A stretch of DNA of 64,000 nt from SIG701 sp045611685 (GTDB taxonomy: Bacteria > Bacillota > Clostridia > Oscillospirales > CAG-272): the NCBI GenBank assembly GCA_045611685.1, contig JAZKXO010000026.1, positions 51,053-115,052 of the forward strand, in the 5' to 3' direction. Positions within the stretch are counted from its first letter, which is position 1. Every line of letters starts with the position of its first letter. Made by a program: the position numbers and the translations under genes. The notes beneath the pieces are model-generated. The model was not told the origin of the DNA and did no database searches. It worked only from the letters and a program-made list of their open reading frames with translations. Of the stretch, positions 39,990 to 48,221 are shown piece after piece.

Positions 39990-41030
39990 TTATTCCTCCC
40001 AATCCGAGATAATGCCGCCCGCGACGACGGCGTCCCCGTCGTACAAAACGAGGGATTGCCCCCCGGCGGGGGCGCGCACCGCCTCCATGAGACGAATGGT
40101 GAGCGTATCGCCCTCGGCGAACGCCTCGCACGCGTGCTCGGCTCTCGTGTAGCGGAGCTTTACGGTGAGCTTTCGCGGCGTATCCAGATCGCCCGGGGCG
40201 GCGGCAAGATAGTTTATCCCCGTGGCACGTACCGTTTTCGCCATCGGATCGCGGGGGGAGAGTACGGTTTTATTCGCCGCCGCGTCCTTCCCCACAACGT
40301 ACATATACTGCCCGAGCGCGATGCCGAGCCCCCGTCTTTGGCCGATCGTGTAGCACGCCTGATTGCGCGATTTTCCCAGAATCGTACCCGCCTCGTCGGC
40401 AAAGATGCCGTCGGGGAGCGAAACGCCCGCCTCCCGAAGAAACGCGGTGTAATCCCCGTCGGGGATAAAGCAGATGTCCTGCGATTCCTTCGACGAAGCC
40501 GCGGGGAGATTCGCCAAGGCGGCGATCTCGCGGATCTCGGCTTTCGTATACTCGCCGAGGGGGAGGCGAAGACGGCGGAGCGTCTCTTGCGAGAGTCCCC
40601 AGAGCATATACGTCTGATCCTTCGTCAGATCGGCGGCACGCCCGACGGTATAGCGATCGCCCGCCTTTACGATGCGGGCATAGTGCCCCGTGGCGCAAAG
40701 CTCGACGCCTGTCCGATCGGCGTGATCGGTAAGGTACGGGAATTTTACCGTGCGGTTACAAAGCACGCACGGATTCGGCGTGCGCCCCGCCTTATATTCC
40801 CCGATAAAATCGGCGATGACGGACTCGCGAAACGCATCCGTTACGTCGACGGCGGAAAACGGGATCCCCATCGCGTCGGCGACCGCGCGGGCGCGCTCGG
40901 TCGGGTCTTCCGCGCCCTCTGCCGCGTGCATACGGAACGATACGCCCGAGACGGTATACCCCGCCTGACGGAGCAGATGCGCCGCCGCCGCGGAATCGAC
41001 GCCGCCGCTCAAAGCCGTGAGAATGTTCAT
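39990..41030 (-). CDS. mnmA: tRNA-specific 2-thiouridylase MnmA
   Basis: A 346-residue enzyme that inserts sulfur at U34 of tRNAs for Lys, Glu and Gln. ATP loop SGGVDSAAAA, TPNPCVLCNRTVKF with the first catalytic Cys, TGHYARI, SQDICFI with the second Cys, and YTIGQRRGLGI are present. The usual length is about 355-370. mnmG, encoded at 56 kb, acts on the same wobble base. It lies in a minus-strand operon between the YfcE-like gene and tcdA. Confidence 0.96.
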   Translation of the reverse strand: MNILTALSGGVDSAAAAHLLRQAGYTVSGVSFRMHAAEGAEDPTERARAVADAMGIPFSAVDVTDAFRESVIADFIGEYKAGRTPNPCVLCNRTVKFPYLTDHADRTGVELCATGHYARIVKAGDRYTVGRAADLTKDQTYMLWGLSQETLRRLRLPLGEYTKAEIREIAALANLPAASSKESQDICFIPDGDYTAFLREAGVSLPDGIFADEAGTILGKSRNQACYTIGQRRGLGIALGQYMYVVGKDAAANKTVLSPRDPMAKTVRATGINYLAAAPGDLDTPRKLTVKLRYTRAEHACEAFAEGDTLTIRLMEAVRAPAGGQSLVLYDGDAVVAGGIISDWEE

Positions 41031-41043
41031 GTGAAGATCTCCC

Positions 41044-41556
41044 TTACAGCGTTACTCTTTTGAAGCCTTCCTCATCGAGGACAAGGCACCCGTGCGCGCT
41101 GCCTTCCTTCGGGATCGACACCGATCCGGGATTGAGACAGCGAACGCCCCCTCGCACCTCGTCGATCGGCACGTGGGTGTGCCCCGAGACGAACACGTCG
41201 CCCGCACGGAGCGGCGGGAGACGATCGGGCGAGAAAAGATGCCCATGGGTGAAATACACGAGATAGTCTCCCCGATCAATGACGGCGTAATCCGCCATCG
41301 TCGGGAACGGGAGCACCATCTGATCCACCTCCGCCTCGCAGTTTCCGCGCACGGACAGAATCCGATCGGCGAGCGGCGAGAGCATCGCGATGACCGCCTT
41401 CGGATTGTACTCGTCGGGCAGATCGTTCCGGGGGCCGTGGTAGAGAATGTCGCCGAGCAGGACAAGGCGATCCGCGCCCGATTTCTCGAACGCATCGAGC
41501 ATACGGCGGCACCAGTACGCCGAGCCGTGGATATCGGAAGCAATAAAGTAACGCAT
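41044..41556 (-). CDS. yfcE: YfcE/MJ0936-type metallophosphodiesterase
   Basis: A 170-residue phosphodiesterase with two-metal-site motifs: IASDIHGS (Asp and His), LGDILYHG, VRGNCE, FTHGH and SGHTHVP. I prefer the ATG at 41556 because GAAAGAGAG lies upstream of it and the family starts with MR[YF]. Natural substrates of this family are unclear (bis-p-nitrophenyl phosphate is used in assays). It lies between the radical SAM gene and mnmA. Confidence 0.92.
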   Translation of the reverse strand: MRYFIASDIHGSAYWCRRMLDAFEKSGADRLVLLGDILYHGPRNDLPDEYNPKAVIAMLSPLADRILSVRGNCEAEVDQMVLPFPTMADYAVIDRGDYLVYFTHGHLFSPDRLPPLRAGDVFVSGHTHVPIDEVRGGVRCLNPGSVSIPKEGSAHGCLVLDEEGFKRVTL

Positions 41557-41590
41557 AGAAAATCTCTCTTTCATTTGTTTTTATGGGGCT

Positions 41591-42451
41591 TCAAAATTTC
41601 GGCGTAAACCCAGCCTCTGCGCTGTCGGCATCCTGCGAGAAGCCGTCGTAGCCGAGGGCGAGCGCCGCCTCGCGCACCGATTCGTACTCGAACGTGGTTA
41701 CGCGGCGGCGGAGCTCTTTTATCTCGGGCGGCGCAAAATCCGGCGTGTACTGCCGCATGAGCGAAAGCACCACCGATCCCGGATCGACCGCCTCGGCGAC
41801 GCGCGTGAGCGCTTTTATCGAATCGTGTCTGCCGCCCGGCAAAACAAGATGCCGCATCACAACGCCGGAGGAAAGCCTGTCCCCGTTCCATTTTGGCTCA
41901 CCGACCGTCTCGACCATCGCCGCGAGCGCGCGAACGGCAATTTCGGGATAATCGGGTGCGGCACTGTACCGATCAGCAAGCGCCGATGTCCCGTATTTCA
42001 TATCGGTTAAAAATATATCCACAAGACCGCGACTTCGCCGGATCGTCTCCGCCGTTTCGTACCCGCCCGTGTTCCAGACGACGGGCACGGAGAGTCGCTC
42101 CTTCACGAGCGACAGCGCGCGAAAAATTCCGTCCGCGTACTGCGTCGGCGAGACGAGATCGATATTATCGGCGCCCGCACGGACGAGCGCGAGCATCTCG
42201 GCGGCAAGGCGATCCCCGTCCCACATCTCGCCCGCGATCTCCCCTTGGGAGATCGGCTTATTCTGGCAATAGACGCAGCGAAGCGGGCATCCCGTAAAGA
42301 AGATCGCGCCGGATTTTTCACCGAGGCACGGCTCCTCCCACATATGAAGCATCGTTTTGGCGACGCGGATGCCGTCGCCCGCACCGCAAAAGCCGATCTC
42401 GCCCGCCTCTCTGTCCGCCGAGCACCGGCGGGGGCAAAGCGTGCACCTCAC
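41591..42451 (-). CDS. Radical SAM protein, pyruvate formate-lyase activating enzyme-like
   Basis: A 286-residue radical SAM enzyme. The SAM/Fe-S motif CPLRCVYCQN is preceded by an N-terminal Cys-rich motif CTLCPRRC plus GFCG, as in the PflA-related family (COG1313 type). Later parts SPTQYADG, WNTGGYE and LTDMKYG also match. No glycyl-radical substrate protein is encoded in the window, so it may act in cofactor maturation. The start is a GTG that overlaps the upstream subtilase paralogue stop (GTGA). Confidence 0.88.
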   Translation of the reverse strand: MRCTLCPRRCSADREAGEIGFCGAGDGIRVAKTMLHMWEEPCLGEKSGAIFFTGCPLRCVYCQNKPISQGEIAGEMWDGDRLAAEMLALVRAGADNIDLVSPTQYADGIFRALSLVKERLSVPVVWNTGGYETAETIRRSRGLVDIFLTDMKYGTSALADRYSAAPDYPEIAVRALAAMVETVGEPKWNGDRLSSGVVMRHLVLPGGRHDSIKALTRVAEAVDPGSVVLSLMRQYTPDFAPPEIKELRRRVTTFEYESVREAALALGYDGFSQDADSAEAGFTPKF

Positions 42452-45129
42452 GGCGTGCCCGCCAAAAGGGCGGCAATATCCCGATCGGTCAGGCGAACGA
42501 CCTTATAGGAGCCGGCGGCGTCGGTAACCTCAATATAGAGGGGCGAATCGCCGCGGTAGCCGGTGATGTCAAAGGAGCAAGAATCCTCGGTGCCGTCCAC
42601 CGTTTTCGTGCCGAATCCGCGCGACAGATCGTACACACGAACGGACGCAAGCGCCGCATTGTCGGCGGCGGATACGCTGAGCGTAACCGTACCGTCCTCG
42701 TTCATTCGGGCACAAATATCGGTGATCTCGGGGCGGATGCTGTCCGCCGTTACGGGGAACGTGAGCGTTTCGGTGCTCTCCCCGCCGTTTGCCGTGAGGA
42801 TCACCTCACAGGTGTACGTACCGCTCGGGAAGAGGTACTCACTCTCGTCCGCGGCGCGGAAATTCGAGAGCGGCACGACCGTATAATTGCCGGCGGCGAG
42901 ATACCGCTCGATGTTCTTTAAGGTATGCGATGCAACGGTGTGCCCCGCCGCATCGATAATGCGCACGTGCGCCGTTTCAATATCGCGGAGTGCCGAGAGC
43001 CAAAGCTCCAGCCGTCCGATACGGAGCTCTCTCGGATTGATAAGATTGTACGCCGTATCAAAGACGGTCTCACCCGTCTCAGTCGTTCTCTCGCCGACCC
43101 TTCTGACGTCCGTCTCGGAGAGGACGCGCACGGCAAGGAATGAGGGTGCTACGAGCGCATCCTCCCCGTCGTACACCGTTTTATCGGCAAGCGGGGCTTC
43201 ATCTCGATCGCCGAAGAAGATCGTGATCGGATGACGCACCGTCTCACCGCCCGCCGAGGCCTCGATCTCCCCGTCAAGGAAGATGCCAAAGGGCGCGTTC
43301 GCGGTGAGCGTTTCGCGTATTGCATCGGGCAGAGCAACGGTAACCGTAACGCGTGCGGTACGCCCGCCGTTCACGACGACCGTATCCGCTTTGCCGCCCG
43401 TGAGACCGACCATGCCGTCCTGCACCGTGACGATGGTCTCGGGTACGGGCACGCGCTCGCCCGTAAAGAGCCCGTCCTCACCGACCGATTCGGTGAAAAA
43501 CGATCCGCCTATCTTACAGTGTACGGCGGATTTGCCCGTATTCGTAAGAGTAAAGGTGACGCTTACCGATTCGCCCTCACTTTCGGCGACCGTTACTGTC
43601 CTTTCGCTCGCGGCGAGCGGGATCACGGTGGGGAACACGCCCTCCTTCGTCAGATATCCGCACCCCTCGTCTCTCGGGGAGAAGCGTGCGCTGTCCCCGC
43701 CGAGCGGCACGGCACAAGCGGCAACGAGTGCCCGAGCGGATACGCCGCGAATAGAGAATTCATTCATATATTCGGTCGCGGCGGCAAAATAGCCGGCGGC
43801 CGTCGCGGCGGCAAGCTGCGTGCCCGATCGGTAGGTATACCCGACCGAGGATGCACAAAGGACATTCTCGCCGTCCGCCAAAAAGGAAACGGTGCTATCA
43901 AACGATCCCGCAAGGCCCCGAGCCGAAAACGGCGCGATGCCGTACTGCGGCAAAGGAAGCGTCAGCGTCCCCTCTCCGGCTTCCAACAAAAGCGCACCGT
44001 CCGCTTCGGATATCATGACGGCAGGGATCGAAGTCCCCTCCAGCGCCATCTGTGAGAGTCCTCCGCCGTTATCGACGACGATCATTCCTGCCGCACCCGC
44101 CTCGGCGGCGGCGTTGGCTTTATCGATAAAGGGAATCTCTCCTCTTTTCACAAGCGCGATCTTGCCGTCGAGACGGCGTCCTTCGTAATCCTCCGTCGAT
44201 CCCACGCCGGGGATTGAGACGAACTCTATCGCCTCACCCGAGAAAAGCTTCGCAAAGCTCACGCCGAGGTACATGACGGATGAATCCGTATAGGGGATGA
44301 CCGTCTCCCCGAAGGAGAAGGAGCGGATATGCCCGAACGGATCGGCGGCGGCACCGACGAAATACACGCCCGGAAGAGACGCTTCCTTCATAAGCGTGCC
44401 CCGTTCGGGGACAGAGGCGGGCAGTCTTTCCACCGCCGCCTGCACGTTGGCGGCAAGATCGCCCGTACCCGAAAGCACGTGAATCCCCTTCTCCTCGGCA
44501 CGGCGGAGCGCCGCCCGCACGCTGTCGTTCATCTCGGTGTTTTTGAGATTGAGCAAAATCACGTCCGCATCCAATGCTATGGCATCATCGACGGCGGCAC
44601 ACACGGCAGACGCTCTGAGGATCGAGGAGAGATCGTCGGCGGCCTTCATAAGAAGGAGCTGTGCGTCGGGCGCCGCTCCCAGAAAATCGCCGTCGTGCTC
44701 GACGGTACCGTCGTCCTTCACCGTATCACCGCGTCCGATATAACAGCCCGCCGAGAGAGAGGCAAGGGACGTGCCGAGATCGGAAATGCCGACAAGATCG
44801 GTATCAATGACCGCCTCCCCCGCGGGGGAGGTGCGGTTCGAATAATCGAGTGCAAGGGGGATCTTTTTACTTACATACGCATCCTTATATGCGTAGCCGA
44901 GTGCCTTCGCAACGTCGCCCATTGTGAGCGCCGCCCGCTCGGGCATAACGGAGAACGCCTCGTGCGACACGTCAAATCCCGCATCGATGACGGCGATCAC
45001 CGTACCTTTACCCGTATAATCCCCGAGCTTGTAGGAGCGCGGCTCGGCAAAAACGGATAGGGTAAGCGAGGGCAGAATCATCATCACGGAAAGGATGACG
45101 GAAATACTTTTTCTGAAGAAATTTCTCAT
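42448..45129 (-). CDS. Subtilase-fold S8 paralogue lacking catalytic residues (pseudoprotease)
   Basis: An 893-residue secreted protein with a signal peptide (about 1-28, ending SVFAEP). It aligns with its upstream neighbour along the S8 domain. The first triad residue Asp49 is kept (VIDAGFDVSH). The catalytic His motif DHGTHVA is DLGTSLA (Leu118), the Ser motif SGTSMAA is SGTQLAA (Gln438), and the oxyanion Asn motif AAGND is GTGDL. The PA-like insert (KANAAAEAGAAGMIVV) and C-terminal Ig/Fn3-like domains remain. It is not random decay because the frame and the domains are intact. It may be a binding or regulatory partner of the active protease. Confidence 0.85.
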   Translation of the reverse strand: MRNFFRKSISVILSVMMILPSLTLSVFAEPRSYKLGDYTGKGTVIAVIDAGFDVSHEAFSVMPERAALTMGDVAKALGYAYKDAYVSKKIPLALDYSNRTSPAGEAVIDTDLVGISDLGTSLASLSAGCYIGRGDTVKDDGTVEHDGDFLGAAPDAQLLLMKAADDLSSILRASAVCAAVDDAIALDADVILLNLKNTEMNDSVRAALRRAEEKGIHVLSGTGDLAANVQAAVERLPASVPERGTLMKEASLPGVYFVGAAADPFGHIRSFSFGETVIPYTDSSVMYLGVSFAKLFSGEAIEFVSIPGVGSTEDYEGRRLDGKIALVKRGEIPFIDKANAAAEAGAAGMIVVDNGGGLSQMALEGTSIPAVMISEADGALLLEAGEGTLTLPLPQYGIAPFSARGLAGSFDSTVSFLADGENVLCASSVGYTYRSGTQLAAATAAGYFAAATEYMNEFSIRGVSARALVAACAVPLGGDSARFSPRDEGCGYLTKEGVFPTVIPLAASERTVTVAESEGESVSVTFTLTNTGKSAVHCKIGGSFFTESVGEDGLFTGERVPVPETIVTVQDGMVGLTGGKADTVVVNGGRTARVTVTVALPDAIRETLTANAPFGIFLDGEIEASAGGETVRHPITIFFGDRDEAPLADKTVYDGEDALVAPSFLAVRVLSETDVRRVGERTTETGETVFDTAYNLINPRELRIGRLELWLSALRDIETAHVRIIDAAGHTVASHTLKNIERYLAAGNYTVVPLSNFRAADESEYLFPSGTYTCEVILTANGGESTETLTFPVTADSIRPEITDICARMNEDGTVTLSVSAADNAALASVRVYDLSRGFGTKTVDGTEDSCSFDITGYRGDSPLYIEVTDAAGSYKVVRLTDRDIAALLAGTP

Positions 45130-45131
45130 TT

Positions 45132-48002
45132 TCAGCCCTCCCCGTTCGTTTCGTTTTCAGCGTAAGCGCGGACGATCGTTACGTTGCCCGCATAATCCTC
45201 CGCGCGGATGTAAAGGTAGTCGGCATCCCGAAGGGATGCGTCCGCCGTCAGTTTCGTATCGGGACCCGATACCGCCTCGTAAACGAGGTACTCCTCGCCC
45301 GTTGGATCGGCGGCGTTATAGTCCGGATTCTTCCGATAGACAGCGAGCGAATACAGCATATGCCCATCCGTCGCCTCGGCGATCACCCTGTCCCCTCGCT
45401 TCTGTACGGAGAGGTTGGGTGCTGTAGTATCGATCGTGATCGGGATCTCCACCGTCTGCACGGCATCCGTGTGGGAATAGGCAGTAATGCAGACGGTATA
45501 CTCCCCGTCGGGGTAGAAATAGCGGCTGTTCCAGCTGTCGGTGCCGTCCCACAGCGGGAGCACGAAATACGTAAGTCCCCCGTCCGATACGTACGACTTG
45601 GGAACGTCCGTGTTCGCGCTCTCGTAGAGAAGCGCGCCTGACGCATCCGTTACCGTTACCCGACAGCGGTCGATATCGCGCATCGGATACAGACGGTAAG
45701 AGATCACGTCGGATACGCCGTCGCCGTTCGGCGAGAAGGCGAAAAAGGCGGAATCCTCCGAAGCGATCCTCTCCTTACTGAACGAACCGGATAGGTACAA
45801 ATGCTGTCCGCCGTAATAGCTCTCGCCGCCGTCAAAATCGCCGCCGTCGAGCATGGGAGCCGCCTCCCAATCGCCGACGAAGCCGAAATAAGGCAAGGAC
45901 GCCTTGTGCGTACCGTCCGAGAGGGTGGCTGTAAGATACCCCTCTATATAAAATCCGCTCGTGAAGATCTTCGCGTGCTCCCCGAGAAAAGCCTCGTCGG
46001 GCGTGATCGAAACAGATACCGTTTTCGTCTCAAGGGGGGCGAGCGTCAGCGCTTCATCGGAGAAGGTGATCTCGGCAGGGATACCGACGGGCGCGTACGT
46101 CGTGTACCAGACGCCGCCCTTCTCGAAAGCGCCCTCGGTAATCAGCGAGGCGGAGAGGGAAAGCGCCACCGTCTCCTCACCGTAATTCGTGAAGACGGCA
46201 TCAAAGGACACCGTGCCGTTATCTTTGAAAAGATTCTCCCCCAGATGGGCGTAAAATTGCCCGTCGGCGCTCTTCACCGACAAAGTCAAAAAGGACGTGT
46301 CCGTAATACCGGAAAGATCGCCCGCGCCCTGCGCACGGGGCGAGAGAGGCAGCCCCTCCGCGTCCGTCAGCGGGACAGCGGCAGAGGTGAGCACCCCACG
46401 TATATGATCGGCAATCTCCTCTTTTTTCATTTTCCCGAGAAGATCACCGTTTTCGGCGATGTAAGCGGCGGCAAGCCCCGTGATCTGCGGCGCCGCCATG
46501 GACGTGCCGCTCATTACCTCGTAAAGACCGCCCGGCACCGCAGACGCGACGTCCGAGCCTACCGCCACGAGGTCGGGGATCAGTGCAAGATCGGCTGAAG
46601 GGCCCCACGAGGAGTACGAAGCCACTGCACGCCGCGCCACCGGGGCAAACTCCGCTCCGTCGGGAACGGTGAGCGTGCCCGTACCCATTCTTCTGAGGTA
46701 TTCGCCGTCCGCCTCGCTTACCGAGATCGCGGGGATCGGGGCGTCCCCGACCGTCATGCGCATAAGCCCCGCGGGCTCGTTGTTGTATATGACAATGCCG
46801 ACGGCGCCCGCCTCAGCAGCGGCCGTTACCTTGTCCGCAAAGGAGATCACCCCGCGCGAGACGACGGCGATCTTGCCCTCAACGTACACCCTTTCGTAAT
46901 CCTCCGCAGATCCGATGCCGGGGACGGCACAAAAGCGAAGCTTTTCGCCGCCGAGCGACCCGAAAAAGGACGGCGCGCCCTCCCCCGCCTCCTCGGCCTC
47001 GGCGTAAAGGATCTTTTTGCCGCCGACCGTCAGAAAACGGGCGTAGTAAACGGCGTTCTCCGAGGCACCCACCGCGAGCGTCTCGGGTAAGATCGCAGGC
47101 TCATTCGGCAGTCCCGTGTCAGGATTATCCGCGCGCATCGAGTCGCTGTATAAGCCGTACGCGCCGCTCGCCCCGTCGTTGCCCGCCGCACAAACGACGA
47201 GCACGCCCGCCTTCTCTGCCGTACGGAGCGCCGCGGCAAGGCGGAACATGGATGCATCGGACGCGGCGGCAGCCGGTGCGCCGAGGCTCAGATTGATGAC
47301 GTTTGCACCCAGCCGGACGGCGTCCTCCACAGCGGCGACGAGATCTCCCTCGCGGCAGGTCTTGCCGTCGTCGCTGAATACCTTCATAAGAAGAAGCTGT
47401 GCGGCCGGTGCGGCACCGGGAAGCGTTTCATCCGTAACCCCGCCGCCGGCGGCAAGCGCCGCCACGTGCGTGCCGTGATCGCTCACGCTGCCCGTTACGT
47501 CCGCATCCCGCCCCGCGTAGTCAAAAACGAACGGAATCTTTCGGGAATGATACAGTGCGGGAAGGCCATCGACCGATCCCGTTTCCTGATAGAAAAAACC
47601 CGCGGCATTCGTGTCGTAGATACGCGCAACGAACCCGTCCTCCCCGATCGTCTCGACTGCCTCCTCGGGCAGAGCGAACGCGGGGTGCGAGACGTCAAAG
47701 CCCGTATCAATGATGGCGATAACCGTGCCTTCGCCCGCCATCGGATCGGTACTGCGAAAAACGGCGTCCGCCTCGGGCAGCTCCGTGAGCACGAATCCCG
47801 ACCGCTCGACGAGAGGCGCCCCGAAGAGAAGCCCGTCATCTGCCGACTCCGTGATCGCCGAAAGACGCAGATCGCCCGCGGTAAGCTTCACGCGCGGCAA
47901 AGAACCGCCGATCTCCTCACGACGGCAGGCGGATATAAAGGGGGATAAAAGCATGACCCCCGATAAAGCGGCGGCAAGGTATCGTCTTTTGAAATTCGGC
48001 AT
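45132..48002 (-). CDS. Subtilisin-like S8 protease lipoprotein (lactocepin/C5a-peptidase type)
   Basis: A 956-residue cell-surface serine protease. A lipobox ISAC anchors it (Cys26). Triad residues are Asp99 (AIIDTGFDVSH), His176 (DHGTHVAAL) and Ser501 (SGTSMAAPQ), with the oxyanion Asn275 in CAAGNDG. A PA domain is inserted before the Ser (KVTAAAEAGAVGIVIYNNEP). The C-terminal half has Fn3/Ig-like domains with SPNGDGVSDV as in C5a peptidases and lactocepins. It is first in the operon, 2 bases before the inactive paralogue, and likely degrades proteins or peptides outside the cell. Confidence 0.93.
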   Translation of the reverse strand: MPNFKRRYLAAALSGVMLLSPFISACRREEIGGSLPRVKLTAGDLRLSAITESADDGLLFGAPLVERSGFVLTELPEADAVFRSTDPMAGEGTVIAIIDTGFDVSHPAFALPEEAVETIGEDGFVARIYDTNAAGFFYQETGSVDGLPALYHSRKIPFVFDYAGRDADVTGSVSDHGTHVAALAAGGGVTDETLPGAAPAAQLLLMKVFSDDGKTCREGDLVAAVEDAVRLGANVINLSLGAPAAAASDASMFRLAAALRTAEKAGVLVVCAAGNDGASGAYGLYSDSMRADNPDTGLPNEPAILPETLAVGASENAVYYARFLTVGGKKILYAEAEEAGEGAPSFFGSLGGEKLRFCAVPGIGSAEDYERVYVEGKIAVVSRGVISFADKVTAAAEAGAVGIVIYNNEPAGLMRMTVGDAPIPAISVSEADGEYLRRMGTGTLTVPDGAEFAPVARRAVASYSSWGPSADLALIPDLVAVGSDVASAVPGGLYEVMSGTSMAAPQITGLAAAYIAENGDLLGKMKKEEIADHIRGVLTSAAVPLTDAEGLPLSPRAQGAGDLSGITDTSFLTLSVKSADGQFYAHLGENLFKDNGTVSFDAVFTNYGEETVALSLSASLITEGAFEKGGVWYTTYAPVGIPAEITFSDEALTLAPLETKTVSVSITPDEAFLGEHAKIFTSGFYIEGYLTATLSDGTHKASLPYFGFVGDWEAAPMLDGGDFDGGESYYGGQHLYLSGSFSKERIASEDSAFFAFSPNGDGVSDVISYRLYPMRDIDRCRVTVTDASGALLYESANTDVPKSYVSDGGLTYFVLPLWDGTDSWNSRYFYPDGEYTVCITAYSHTDAVQTVEIPITIDTTAPNLSVQKRGDRVIAEATDGHMLYSLAVYRKNPDYNAADPTGEEYLVYEAVSGPDTKLTADASLRDADYLYIRAEDYAGNVTIVRAYAENETNGEG

Positions 48003-48041
48003 ACGGCTCTCCTTCGGAAATGGGATACTTATCTACTTTAA

Positions 48042-48069
48042 ATTATAGCGCACATTCTCCTTGTAAAAA
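48042..48069 (-). promoter_or_regulatory. Promoter of the subtilase-mnmA-tcdA operon
   Basis: TATAAT on the minus strand at 48042-48047; a poor -35 (TTTTTA, 48064-48069) lies 16 bases upstream. It starts the nine-kilobase operon running to 39265. Confidence 0.5.
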
Positions 48070-48181
48070 TGGACGGATTGTTAAATCGTGGCGACTCAGC
48101 GCACGGGGCAAAGCACCGTGCCCCGCTTCGCTACCCCGATTGCTCTTTACACGGGGCTCTGCCCCATTCACGCATTCCACG

Positions 48182-48211
48182 AAAAAAGGGCTGCCACTCG
48201 GCAGCCCTTTT
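48182..48211 (-). terminator. Terminator of the EF-G-like gene
   Basis: On the minus strand AAAGGGCTGCC-GAGT-GGCAGCCCTTT followed by TTTCG. Confidence 0.85.
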
Positions 48212-48221
48212 CCAATATTTC

